Positions 6,540 to 13,359 of a stretch of DNA of 14,931 bases are shown here, piece by piece. How positions within the stretch are numbered: position 1 is the first letter of the stretch; every line of letters begins with the position of its first letter. A program made the position numbers and the translations under genes. The notes beneath the pieces were generated by a model, which did no database searches, had not been told where the DNA came from, and saw only the letters and a program-made list of their open reading frames with translations. The DNA comes from Rhizobiaceae bacterium. GTDB lineage: Bacteria > Pseudomonadota > Alphaproteobacteria > Rhizobiales > Rhizobiaceae. The stretch lies in the NCBI GenBank assembly GCA_020696915.1, contig JAJFMR010000027.1:1-14931 (forward strand), written 5' to 3'.

Positions 6540-7238
6540 TCATACGGCTACAATCGGGAAGTCGAGAAGGACGCGGTGATCCTCGACGCGCCGAACGCCC
6601 GGCACATTCTCGCAGAGCACCAGCGAAGCCTTCCGCTCCTGCTCCGACTGAACAGTCCCCCAGAACGATACGACGCCATCGGCTACGGTGAAGTTGACCG
6701 CCCCCGCACTCGGCCAAATCTCATGATCGAGAGAATCTCGGATCTGATCGCGGATGGCGCAGTCGCCGGAGACCGCGGCGCTCCCGCCGAGATGCGTCGT
6801 GACGGCGAGCGCACGGACCAGATTGGCCCGGCTGACGATGCCGACGATATGGCCGGAACGCATGACCGGGACACGCTTTATGCGCTTCTTCTGGAGCAGT
6901 TCTGCAATCTCGCTGAGCGGCGTCGTTTCGGCAACGGTCTCGACCTCCGTGGTCATCACGTCGACGACGCGGGTCGAGTGTTCACGCGTGTATTCTGCGG
7001 CGAGAGCGGCATTGTCCCTGAACAGGTTGAGCCACCAGGAACGCGGCCTCGCGGTCGTGCCGATCTCGGCGCGACGGACCAGATCACCCTCGCTGACGAT
7101 GCCGACGACCTTTTTCCCATCCACGACCGGCACGGCGCTGATCCCGTGCATGGCTAGAAGATCGGCCACCTCGCTGACGGTGCTGCCGGTGTCGACGGCG
7201 ACAACCTGGGTGGTCATGACATCCCTGGCTCGCAGCAT
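6540..7238 (-). CDS. CBS-CBS-BON domain protein
   Basis: A 232-residue soluble protein. Two CBS repeats lie at about residues 1-55 (RARDVMTTQVVAVDTGSTVS, VPVVDGKKVVGIVSEGDLV) and 92-145 (VVDVMTTEVETVAETTPLSE, RVPVMRSGHIVGIVSRANLV), forming a Bateman module that typically binds adenine nucleotides. A BON domain follows at about 160-226 (IRDQIRDSL, VADGVVSFWGTVQSEQER), often linked to membrane or phospholipid association. The two CBS repeats are separated by a Trp-containing linker (PRSWWLNLF), common in this family. The ATG at 7238 has a strong AAGGAG (7247-7252) 8 bases upstream. The same frame is open far beyond this start (see next entry). It is divergent from the Mg2+ transporter, whose own CBS module senses Mg2+/nucleotide; a link is conceivable but unproven. 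Confidence 0.93.
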   Translation of the reverse strand: MLRARDVMTTQVVAVDTGSTVSEVADLLAMHGISAVPVVDGKKVVGIVSEGDLVRRAEIGTTARPRSWWLNLFRDNAALAAEYTREHSTRVVDVMTTEVETVAETTPLSEIAELLQKKRIKRVPVMRSGHIVGIVSRANLVRALAVTTHLGGSAAVSGDCAIRDQIRDSLDHEIWPSAGAVNFTVADGVVSFWGTVQSEQERKASLVLCENVPGVRRVEDHRVLLDFPIVAV

Positions 7239-7745
7239 TTCTGCATCTCCTTGGTTATGACGGACCATCAGCGTTCTGCCCGCGCTCCGTCCGTCTACGG
7301 ACGCTCCGCGATAGTAGGACACCGCCCGCTGAAGTTCCTTGGCGTGGAAGGCGAACGCCTCGACTGCGTCCCCGGCGGCAGCCGCGAACCGCCCCAGTCT
7401 GGCGGCTTTTTGAAAGAACCAGGGCGCGGGCAGTCCGCCGCCCAGTGCGCTCACGGCGAGCGCTGCAACGAAGGGCCGCCCGGCGACGGCGTCTTCTTCC
7501 ATCAATCCTTCGAGGGGCGTCCTGAGCGGACTGGCTCCGGGACGTTCGGTGAGCGAAAGCAGCGCAATCAGCCGCCTGTACGTGATCGGCAATCCAATGC
7601 ATGCCTGGCTCGTCAATTCACGCTGGAGTCGTACGCCGAGCAGGCGCTCATCCTTTTGTGGCGCAAGGGGCGCAGCAGCCGCCGCGTTTTCGAGAAACGT
7701 CGCTAAGGGGCTGGCACGCCCTTTGGGTGGGTTTTGCAACAACAT
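7239..7745 (-). CDS. Unassigned protein-like domain in frame with the CBS-BON gene
   Basis: The CBS-BON frame has no stop codon upstream until beyond 7904. Its part between 7745 and about 7308 reads like real protein: LPITYRRLIALLSL, LEGLMEEDAVAGRPFVAAL, SALGGGLPAPWFFQKAARLG and FHAKELQRAVSYYR. I recall small standalone proteins of unknown function with this TY.EL..L / AGRP.LAALAV / GLP..GFF / YY layout, normally ending near YY. Here no stop follows; a linker (about 7239-7307) runs straight into the CBS protein and encodes its ribosome-binding site. So this is either an N-terminal fusion giving one product of about 401 residues, a gene that lost its stop (GGA at 7305-7307 is one change from TGA), or a remnant. 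The start is uncertain: ATG 7745 lacks a ribosome-binding site and ATG 7835 has only a weak GGTGGG. Confidence 0.45.
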
Positions 7746-8118
7746 TGCCGGACCGTCGTTCTGGCGGCGCCGACAGCTTTTCGGACTCTGGTTCGCAGTG
7801 CCAACCCGCCGGTTGCAACCGACCCGCCAATCCATATTCCCACCGATGAACCAAGCCGTCCAGCGAAATTCATCGCCGTTTGAACTCAATATTTTTGCAT
7901 TCACTGGCTCTGTGCCTGGAACAAGGTCGCTGTCAGAGTCAGGTTCGCCCTCGAAGGTGAGCCCGCTGATTTAACCTTGGAGCACAGGCTGCCCTGTGTC
8001 CGTTGGCAACTCCGCAGGAGCCGCGCTTCGGCGGTGCAATTCGTTTGATATCGCGTCCGCTTCGACGTTAGACGTGACCTGCGATCTTTTCCCGGATCGA
8101 AACAGGCGGGAGGCGCCG
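7746..8118. other. Intergenic stretch upstream of mgtE
   Basis: Between the uncertain start of the unassigned domain and the mgtE start there is no convincing gene. The minus-strand frame remains open to 7904 but its residues look random. On the plus strand there is a poor TTGATA (8045-8050) without a good -10 and a small inverted repeat CGATC/GATCG (8082-8099). The mgtE promoter presumably lies here; I see no recognisable magnesium riboswitch. Confidence 0.4.
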
Positions 8119-9537
8119 TTGAGCGACGAGCAAGGAACGACGTTCGGCGCCGGAGCGACCGACAGCAATCCGGACATCTACGATGAGGACGGGGTTATCC
8201 GTCCGAATTTCGTCATGCATGTCGCGGCGGCGATCGCCGATCGCGATACGCTGGCTCTGGGGCGGGATGTCGGCAGGCTGCACCAGTCCGAGCTTGGCGA
8301 CCTCCTCGAAGCGCTGCAGCCGGAGCAGCGCCGGGCGCTCGTCGACCTGCTCGGCAGCGATTTCGATTTCAGCTCGCTTACCGAGGTCGATGAGGCCATT
8401 CGCCTCGACATCGTCGACAACCTGCCCAACGAGCAGATCGCGCTGGCGGTGCAGGAACTCGATTCCGACGATGCCGTCTACATCCTGGAAGATCTGGACC
8501 AGGAGGACCAGGACGAGATCCTGGCGCAACTGCCGTTCACCGAAAGGGTCAGGCTGCGCCGGTCGCTGGCCTATCCCGAAGAAACCGCCGGCCGGCGCAT
8601 GCAGACCGAATTCGTGGCCGTGCCGCCGTTCTGGACGGTCGGGCAGACGATCGACTACATGCGCGAGGACAAGGACCTTCCCGACCGTTTCAGCCAGGTC
8701 TTCGTCATCGACCCGGCTTTCAAGCTGGTCGGGGCGGTCGACCTCGATCAGATCCTGCGCACCAAGCGGACGGTCAGGATCGGAGACGTGATGCACGAAA
8801 CGAGGCACGCGATTCCGGCCACTATGGACCAGGAGGAGGCAGCGCGCGAGTTCGAGCAATACGACCTGCTCTCGGCAGCCGTGGTTGACGAGAACGACCG
8901 ACTGGTCGGCGTGCTGACAATCGACGACGTGGTCGACGTTATCCAGCAGGAGGCCGAGGAGGATCTGCTGCGCATGGGCGGGGTCGGCGACGAGGAGCTT
9001 TCGGACACGATCGTGGCAACCTCTCGTTCCCGGGTCCCCTGGCTGCTCGTCAATCTGGTGACCGCCTTCGTCTCGGCGTCGGTGATCAGCCTTTTCGGCG
9101 CGACGATCGAACAGATGGTGGCGCTGGCGGTGCTGATGCCGGTCGTTGCCTCGCTGGGCGGCAACGCCGGCACCCAGACCATGACCGTCACAGTGCGGGC
9201 GCTGGCCACCCGCGATCTCGACATCTACAATGCCGGCCGCGTCATCAGGCGCGAGGTGATGGTCGGTCTCCTGAACGGCGCCGTCATTGCCACGCTGCTC
9301 GGGGCAGTTGCGGCGATCTGGTTCCAGAATGCCGATCTCGGCCTGGTCATCGCTTCGGCGATGGTCGTCAACATGTTCGCGGCGGCGCTCGCCGGCATTC
9401 TCATTCCGCTTTTGCTCGACCGGTTTGGCGCCGACCCGGCGATCTCGTCGTCGATTTTCACGACGATGGTCACCGACGTCATCGGCTTCCTGGCATTCCT
9501 CGGACTGGCCAGCTGGTGGCTGGATCTGCCGTCGTGA
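8119..9537 (+). CDS. mgtE: MgtE-family magnesium transporter
   Basis: A 472-residue Mg2+ channel/transporter. An N-terminal MgtE helical superhelix domain lies at about 40-140 (SELGDLLEALQPEQRRALVD, LDSDDAVYILEDLDQEDQ), a CBS pair at about 165-275 (VVDENDRLVGVLTIDDVVDV in the second), and a membrane domain with about five helices at 300-470. The family pore signatures MPVVASLGGNAGTQTMTVTV (340-359) and FTTMVTDVIGF (about 447-457, with the conserved Asp) are intact. Start: I chose TTG at 8119 because GGCGGGAGG (8104-8112 region) lies 6 bases upstream and the protein then begins with a normal MgtE N-terminus; the frame also allows a GTG at 7996, which would add 41 unrelated residues. Cytoplasmic Mg2+ closing the channel through the N and CBS domains is known for the family. 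Confidence 0.95.
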   Translation: MSDEQGTTFGAGATDSNPDIYDEDGVIRPNFVMHVAAAIADRDTLALGRDVGRLHQSELGDLLEALQPEQRRALVDLLGSDFDFSSLTEVDEAIRLDIVDNLPNEQIALAVQELDSDDAVYILEDLDQEDQDEILAQLPFTERVRLRRSLAYPEETAGRRMQTEFVAVPPFWTVGQTIDYMREDKDLPDRFSQVFVIDPAFKLVGAVDLDQILRTKRTVRIGDVMHETRHAIPATMDQEEAAREFEQYDLLSAAVVDENDRLVGVLTIDDVVDVIQQEAEEDLLRMGGVGDEELSDTIVATSRSRVPWLLVNLVTAFVSASVISLFGATIEQMVALAVLMPVVASLGGNAGTQTMTVTVRALATRDLDIYNAGRVIRREVMVGLLNGAVIATLLGAVAAIWFQNADLGLVIASAMVVNMFAAALAGILIPLLLDRFGADPAISSSIFTTMVTDVIGFLAFLGLASWWLDLPS

Positions 9538-9541
9538 ACAA

Positions 9542-9572
9542 TTGACTTTTACGTAATCCCCGAGTAGCTATT
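9542..9572 (+). promoter_or_regulatory. Probable promoter of the MerR-type gene
   Basis: TTGACT (9542-9547) followed by GCTATT (9567-9572) with a spacing of 19 bases (or TAGCTA at 17). It resembles the LysR promoter at 5630, sharing TTGACTTTT and GCTAT. It lies immediately after the mgtE stop, so the regulator is probably transcribed on its own. Confidence 0.45.
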
Positions 9573-9592
9573 CCGGGCCCGATGAGGGTGAG

Positions 9593-9991
9593 ATGAGAAT
9601 GTCCATGCGGGAATTCTATTCGATCACCGAACTCACCCGCGAATTCGACATCTCCACACGCACGCTTCGCTTTTACGAGGACGAGGGACTGATACAGCCG
9701 GTCCGACGCGGGCGCACGCGCCTCTTCAGACCCTCCGACCGGCATCTCATCCGGCAGATCATGCGCGGCAAGCGCCTCGGATTCTCGATCAGCGAGATCC
9801 GCGAGATCGTCCAGATGTACAAGGAGCCGCCGGGCGAGGTGGGGCAACTCAAGCTGATGATCCGCCGCATCGACGAGAAACGGGAGAATCTGCGCCAGAA
9901 GCGGCGCGATCTCGAAGAGACGCTCGCCGAACTCGACCTGGCCGAGGAAGCCTGCGTCGAGCGCCTGGCCGAACTGGGCGTCAAGACCTGA
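9593..9991 (+). CDS. MerR-family regulator, LiuR-like
   Basis: A 132-residue DNA-binding regulator. The MerR helix-turn-helix and wing occupy residues about 9-75 (YSITELTREFDISTRTLRFY, EDEGLIQPVRRGRTRLF, SDRHLIRQIMRGKRLGFSI), followed by EIREIVQMYKEPPGEVGQL and a long dimerisation coiled coil (about 90-127). There are no clustered Cys residues as in metal- or thiol-sensing members. The EFYSITELTREF start and MYKEPPGE match the LiuR-like group, which in other proteobacteria controls branched-chain amino acid/isovaleryl-CoA degradation; no such genes are here, so the target is unknown. Three in-frame ATGs (9593, 9599, 9605) compete; GAGGG at 9584-9588 is best spaced for 9599. It ends 43 bases from the convergent methyltransferase gene. 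Confidence 0.9.
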   Translation: MRMSMREFYSITELTREFDISTRTLRFYEDEGLIQPVRRGRTRLFRPSDRHLIRQIMRGKRLGFSISEIREIVQMYKEPPGEVGQLKLMIRRIDEKRENLRQKRRDLEETLAELDLAEEACVERLAELGVKT

Positions 9992-10034
9992 GCGGCGGGC
10001 CGGGCTCCGTAGTCTCCGTCTTGCACCTTTTGTG

Positions 10035-10511
10035 TCAGATCCAGCGGCGAACGCGCTTTGCGTAGTCGCGGTACTTCTTGCCGAATTTCTCGGTCAGGAT
10101 CCTTTCCTCGCCTTCGATCGCCGCCTTTTGCGTTGCAAAGGATGCGACCAGCGCCATGAGCAGGAACCAGGCATTTCCGGAGATCAGTCCGATGCCGACC
10201 ATCAGCAGCGTATCGGCAAGGTAGATCGGGTTCCTGCTCAACGAGAAGGGCCCGCCTGTGACGAGGTGATCCGGCATGCGATTCGGGTGGACCGTCGTTT
10301 TGGCGCGGGTCATGGCGCGCACCGCCGTGACGAAGAGTGCCGCGAAGGCCAGGACGGCGAGCCAGCCGGCCGCAAAGAGCATCTCGGACAGGGGCCACCC
10401 CAGCCATGGCAGAGGATAGAACCAGCCGAGTATCGCGGCGACGGCGATAGCCGACACGTAGATGAGGGGCGGCAGCGGCAGCCATCCCGCCCTGGCCCGA
10501 ACTTCGGTCAC
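10035..10511 (-). CDS. Membrane methyltransferase, ICMT/PEMT family
   Basis: A 158-residue integral membrane protein with about four hydrophobic segments (about 12-30, 41-62, 98-112, 113-127). The C-terminal half holds the family core: HPNRMPDHLVTGGPFSLSRN (75-94) with PIYLADTLL, then GEERILTEKFGKKYRDYAKR (134-153), the SAM-binding pattern of isoprenylcysteine carboxyl methyltransferase and phospholipid methyltransferase relatives. Bacterial members act on varied, mostly unknown substrates. I chose the GTG at 10511: it sits after GGGAGGAAGAGA and its GTGA overlaps the stop of the DUF1624 gene (10508-10511), so the two genes are translationally coupled; an ATG at 10556 would add a basic 15-residue leader inside the upstream gene. 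Confidence 0.9.
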   Translation of the reverse strand: MTEVRARAGWLPLPPLIYVSAIAVAAILGWFYPLPWLGWPLSEMLFAAGWLAVLAFAALFVTAVRAMTRAKTTVHPNRMPDHLVTGGPFSLSRNPIYLADTLLMVGIGLISGNAWFLLMALVASFATQKAAIEGEERILTEKFGKKYRDYAKRVRRWI

Positions 10512-11497
10512 TCTCTTCCTCCCTCGTCGATTGCGCCTTCGGCTTCGGCCATGCACATGCCCGTCACCTCCTCGATTCTGTCGCCGAGGCTGACGTCGCC
10601 ACTCCCGGCCACGACCTCGTCGAGCAGGTCTTCACGCCTCAGCGCATCGAGGACGCATCCACAATAGCGCGTGCAAAAGGCGATGTCGCGCACCGGCGTG
10701 CAGGACGCCTGGCACGAGCGGCCGACAGCTTCCTCCGGGCTTTCGGGGCTCGCCGGGATGGCTTGCGAAAACAGCCAGATCCCGGCGATCAGCAGCGGCT
10801 GATGGACGAGGTAGAAAGCCAGGCTGTGCCGTCCGGCAAGCATGAGTGGCCGCGCCGAACTGGGGGCGGGAAGTGCCGCGAGGCGCGGCAGCAGGCCTGA
10901 GCGTCGGGCCAATCCCGCGGCCGCGATGCCTGCAAGGACGGCGCCGAACCACGGGAAGACCGGGACATAGTCGTTCGAGCGGGGGTTTGCGGTCGACAGG
11001 CCGAGCCACCACCAGGCCGGGTGGTCGAAAAACGCGGATCGGAGAAAGTGCGGGGCGGCGATGACGGCGACCGCCGCGGCCAGGTTCAACATCCAGGGCA
11101 GCCTCAGGAACAGCAGTCCGATCAGGCTGGCGAGCGCAATCTGATGCAGGATGCCGAAGAAAATGAAAGCTTTCGGCACCGCGATCCAGGTGGCGAGCGA
11201 GATTGCCGCCGCAGCACCGCCGATCATCGCGAGGCGTCGCCAGAACCCAGGCCAGCGGACGCCGTGGCCATGGGCGAGGAAGAGGCTGACGCCGACCAGG
11301 AACAGAAAGCTCGACGCGATGCTGCGCGCGAAGAACTTCCAGCCCCCAGCAGCCGTCGTGCCGGCCTGCACATAGGAGAAGAACTCCAGGTCCCAGGTGA
11401 AATGGTAGACCGCCATCGCCGCCAGCGCAGCGCCACGAGCCAGGTCGATCAACTCGATGCGCGCCTTCAACCCGCTTCCGTCCCTTGTCCGGTCCAT
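10508..11497 (-). CDS. DUF1624/HGSNAT-like membrane protein with Cys-rich tail
   Basis: A 329-residue protein. Residues about 10-250 are a multi-helix membrane domain of the DUF1624 (heparan-alpha-glucosaminide N-acetyltransferase catalytic-like) family: RIELIDLARGAALAAMAVYH (13-32), FLFLVGVSLFLAHG, FIFFGILHQIALASLIGL and AGRHSLAFYLVHQPLL (221-236), which is typical of membrane acyl-transferases. The acyl acceptor is unknown. After the last helix comes a soluble tail of about 75 residues with six Cys (262, 266, 275, 279, 281 and 315; CQASC, CTRYCGC), which could bind metal or form disulfides. The ATG at 11497 has a weak ribosome-binding site; a TTG at residue 10, preceded by a purine-rich stretch, is an alternative. 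It shares a GTGA overlap with the methyltransferase gene and is divergent from the cobalamin operon. Confidence 0.9.
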   Translation of the reverse strand: MDRTRDGSGLKARIELIDLARGAALAAMAVYHFTWDLEFFSYVQAGTTAAGGWKFFARSIASSFLFLVGVSLFLAHGHGVRWPGFWRRLAMIGGAAAAISLATWIAVPKAFIFFGILHQIALASLIGLLFLRLPWMLNLAAAVAVIAAPHFLRSAFFDHPAWWWLGLSTANPRSNDYVPVFPWFGAVLAGIAAAGLARRSGLLPRLAALPAPSSARPLMLAGRHSLAFYLVHQPLLIAGIWLFSQAIPASPESPEEAVGRSCQASCTPVRDIAFCTRYCGCVLDALRREDLLDEVVAGSGDVSLGDRIEEVTGMCMAEAEGAIDEGGRE

Positions 11498-11639
11498 GGC
11501 TACCCGTGCCTTTGCGGCTGATGCTTACCCATGGCACCGATAGAGCAGGTTGCATGCGGATCAAATCTTTCTGTGTCTGGCGGGCCGACGGCGAGGTTAG
11601 GGGAGGCTGGCTCCGGAGGGTTCCGCCGCTGTAATCGCC

Positions 11640-11679
11640 ATGGCGGTCTGCCGGTGATTTTCCGCAATGGCGGTTTGCC
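11640..11679 (+). repeat. Pair of direct repeats upstream of the cobalamin riboswitch
   Basis: ATGGCGGTCTGCC (11640-11652) and ATGGCGGTTTGCC (11667-11679) differ at one base and are spaced 27 bases start to start. The first overlaps a palindrome CGCCATGGCG (11636-11645); the second overlaps the -35 element of the cbtB promoter. Possible operator or duplicated promoter sequence. Confidence 0.55.
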
Positions 11680-11702
11680 AAGTCGGTTTTCTATCCTATA
11701 GT
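11675..11702 (+). promoter_or_regulatory. Promoter of the cobalamin riboswitch operon
   Basis: TTGCCA (11675-11680), a 16-base spacer and TATAGT (11697-11702), each 5 of 6 matches to consensus. The predicted start near 11709 coincides with the first base of the riboswitch P1 helix, which supports both calls. Confidence 0.6.
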
Positions 11703-11708
11703 CGCTCG

Positions 11709-11875
11709 CGTCGACGGTTCCGGAAGGACCAGAGGGAATGCGGTGCGGGCAGTCTGCCCCAGGCCGCGGCTGCCCCCGCAACTGTAAGCGGTAGCCGTCC
11801 CCGAATGCCACTGAAGCTTGCTTCGGGAAGGCGGGGAGGGTGCAAATCCGCGAGCCAGGAGACCTGCCGCCGACG
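11709..11875 (+). ncRNA. Cobalamin (AdoCbl-type) riboswitch
   Basis: All conserved blocks are present in order: GAGGGAATGCGGTG (11732-11744 area), GGCTGCCCCCGCAACTGTAA followed by GCGG (11768-11791), ATGCCACTG (11805-11813), CGGGAAGGC (11824-11832) and the B12 box GAGCCAGGAGACCTGCC (11852-11868). A closing P1 helix can be drawn between 11709-11717 and 11867-11875 with one A-C mismatch. It precedes cbtB by about 50 bases. Known behaviour of the class is that binding of adenosylcobalamin or a related corrinoid turns off the downstream genes. The linker to cbtB has no U-rich terminator, so control is probably at translation. Confidence 0.96.
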
Positions 11876-11891
11876 GGAAATTTTCTGGGTG

Positions 11892-11906
11892 CCCTCGGGT
11901 GGAGGG
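11892..11906 (+). promoter_or_regulatory. Putative expression-platform hairpin before cbtB
   Basis: CCCTC-GGGTG-GAGGG forms a 5-bp stem, extendable by two G-U pairs, just before the likely ribosome-binding site AAAGGA (11909-11914, 10 bases before the ATG). It could be the switching stem or the partner of a riboswitch loop; no poly-U follows, so it is not a classical terminator. Confidence 0.4.
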
Positions 11907-11924
11907 TGAAAGGACGCTATTGCG

Positions 11925-12098
11925 ATGACCACGGCTTCTCAGTCTCTCGCCATCTCCGGCGCCGCGCGCGCAACGCAACTCGCAATGGCTGCGCTGCTCG
12001 GCGTCTTCATCGTCGGGTTCCTCGGCTTTTCGCCTATGGAAGTCGTGCACAACGCCGGCCATGACTATCGTCATTCCATGGCGTTTCCCTGCCACTGA
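11925..12098 (+). CDS. cbtB: CbtB, small subunit of the CbtAB cobalt transporter
   Basis: A 57-residue membrane protein: one helix (about 17-36, TQLAMAALLGVFIVGFLGFS) followed by the family His signature VVHNAGHDYRHSMAFPCH at the C-terminus (His42, His46, His50, His57). CbtB always pairs with CbtA and is thought to bind cobalt for import. The ATG is preceded by AAAGGA at 10 bases. It is directly downstream of the cobalamin riboswitch and 15 bases before cbtA, which supports the call despite its small size. Confidence 0.93.
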   Translation: MTTASQSLAISGAARATQLAMAALLGVFIVGFLGFSPMEVVHNAGHDYRHSMAFPCH

Positions 12099-12113
12099 CG
12101 GAAACTCCCTCGC

Positions 12114-12851
12114 ATGACGCTGTTTCGCAACGTCGTGTTCGTCGCGGCGCTCGCTGGTCTGTTGGCGGGTCTGGTGCTTGCGGCGCTCCAGAGCTTTGCG
12201 ACCGTTCCGCTGATTATTGAGGCCGAAGCCTTCGAGAATGCCGGCGGTCCACTGCATGACCATGGCGACGCCCCGTCGGGGGCGGCGGACGGGTCGTTGC
12301 ACGAGCACGGAGAGGATGCTTGGGCGCCGTCGGACGGGTTCGAGCGTTTTGCGTTTTCCGGCGTGGTAAATGTGGTTACCGGCATCGGCTTTGCGCTCCT
12401 GCTCGTCGTCGCGTCCGAAATGGCGGGCGGAATGGCCGGCTGGAGGCAAGGGCTCATGTGGGGATTGGCAGGCTTTGGCGTCTTCACGCTGGCCCCGGGC
12501 CTCGGCCTGCCGCCGGAGCTTCCAGCCATGCCCGCGGCCGACCTCCTCGACCGTCAGACCTGGTGGCTGGCTACCGTCATCGCGACCGCGACGGGTCTGG
12601 CGCTGATCGCGTTCAAGGGCGGGTTGACGTGGTCGCTGGCGGGACTGGCGCTGATCGCCGCGCCGCACCTTTTCGGTGCGCCGCAACCGCCAACCGGCGA
12701 TTCGCTGATTCCGGCCGGACTGCATCGTCAGTTCATGATTGCCGCCACCCTCACCAGCCTGATCTTCTGGACGGTTCTCGGCGCAGTGGCCGGTGCCGCC
12801 CGGCGCCGCTTTGTCGGGGCCGCCAGCGGCCTGTCGGGAAGCCTTGCCTGA
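12114..12851 (+). CDS. cbtA: CbtA, membrane subunit of the CbtAB cobalt transporter
   Basis: A 245-residue membrane protein with about five helices: the first at about 7-27 (VVFVAALAGLLAGLVLAAL), then about 82-103, 112-131, 150-190 and 207-228. A periplasmic or external loop after helix 1 holds His-rich metal-binding pairs, LHDHGD (47-52) and LHEHGED (62-68), characteristic of CbtA. Known members are found under cobalamin riboswitches and are predicted to import Co2+ for B12 synthesis. APGLGLPPELP (127-137) is another family motif. The ribosome-binding site is weak (GGAA), consistent with coupling to cbtB. Its end overlaps the chosen cobU start by 8 bases. Confidence 0.95.
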   Translation: MTLFRNVVFVAALAGLLAGLVLAALQSFATVPLIIEAEAFENAGGPLHDHGDAPSGAADGSLHEHGEDAWAPSDGFERFAFSGVVNVVTGIGFALLLVVASEMAGGMAGWRQGLMWGLAGFGVFTLAPGLGLPPELPAMPAADLLDRQTWWLATVIATATGLALIAFKGGLTWSLAGLALIAAPHLFGAPQPPTGDSLIPAGLHRQFMIAATLTSLIFWTVLGAVAGAARRRFVGAASGLSGSLA

Positions 12852-13359
12852 AACCGGCAGCCTGACGCTCGTCATCGGCGGCGCGCGATCCGGCAAGAGC
12901 GCCTACGCCGAGAGGCTGGTGACCGGGGAGCCGCCGCCGTGGACCTATGTGGCGACGGCCGAACCGTTCGACGAAGAAATGGCCGACCGCATCGCCACGC
13001 ACCGAGCGCGGCGCGGTGGAGGCTGGATGACAGTCGAGGCCAGCCTCGATCTCGCCGGAGCAATCGGCGCCATACCGGCCGGCCGCCCGGTTCTCGTCGA
13101 CTGCCTGACGATATGGCTGAGCAACCAGATGCTGACCGGCCGCGATGCCGACCAAGCCTCGGCGGGCCTCGCGGAGGTGCTCGCTTCCCGCCGCGGACCC
13201 TGGTTCGTGGTTTCCAACGAGGTCGGGCAGGGCATCGTGCCGGACAACCGCCTCGCCCGGCAGTTCCGTGACGCGGCCGGACGGCTCAACCAGCGCGTCG
13301 CGGCGGCTGCCGACCACGTCCATCTTCTGGTTGCCGGGATCCCGCTCAAGGTGAAATGA
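12844..13359 (+). CDS. cobU: Adenosylcobinamide kinase / adenosylcobinamide-phosphate guanylyltransferase
   Basis: A 171-residue bifunctional enzyme (CobU in Salmonella, CobP in Pseudomonas nomenclature) that phosphorylates adenosylcobinamide and then attaches GMP, giving AdoCbi-GDP for nucleotide-loop assembly. Evidence: the P-loop GGARSGKS (12-19), the ATHRARR segment with His53, in the position of the guanylylated His, VDCLTIWLSNQM (85-96) and VVSNEVGQGIVPDNRLARQF near the C-terminal third. The TTG start at 12844 gives the usual length and begins four residues before the conserved SLTLVIGG; a GTG at 12793 would extend it 17 residues into cbtA. Its stop overlaps the cobO start (ATGA, 13356-13359). 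Confidence 0.95.
   Translation: MPETGSLTLVIGGARSGKSAYAERLVTGEPPPWTYVATAEPFDEEMADRIATHRARRGGGWMTVEASLDLAGAIGAIPAGRPVLVDCLTIWLSNQMLTGRDADQASAGLAEVLASRRGPWFVVSNEVGQGIVPDNRLARQFRDAAGRLNQRVAAAADHVHLLVAGIPLKVK

Noticed and set aside
7251..7974. Plus-strand frames opposite the unassigned domain
   Set aside because: They give Ser/Arg/Pro-rich products without motifs, whereas the minus-strand frame reads like a folded protein.
8068..8859. A 263-codon minus-strand frame opposite mgtE
   Set aside because: It is a shadow of the mgtE CBS/N-domain region with no recognisable motif.
9992..10034. Gap between convergent MerR and methyltransferase genes, checked for a bidirectional terminator
   Set aside because: No clear stem-loop with a U-run on either strand.
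11691..12896. A 401-codon minus-strand open frame across the riboswitch and cbtBA
   Set aside because: It covers a strongly conserved riboswitch and two recognised genes on the other strand; its residues look random and basic.
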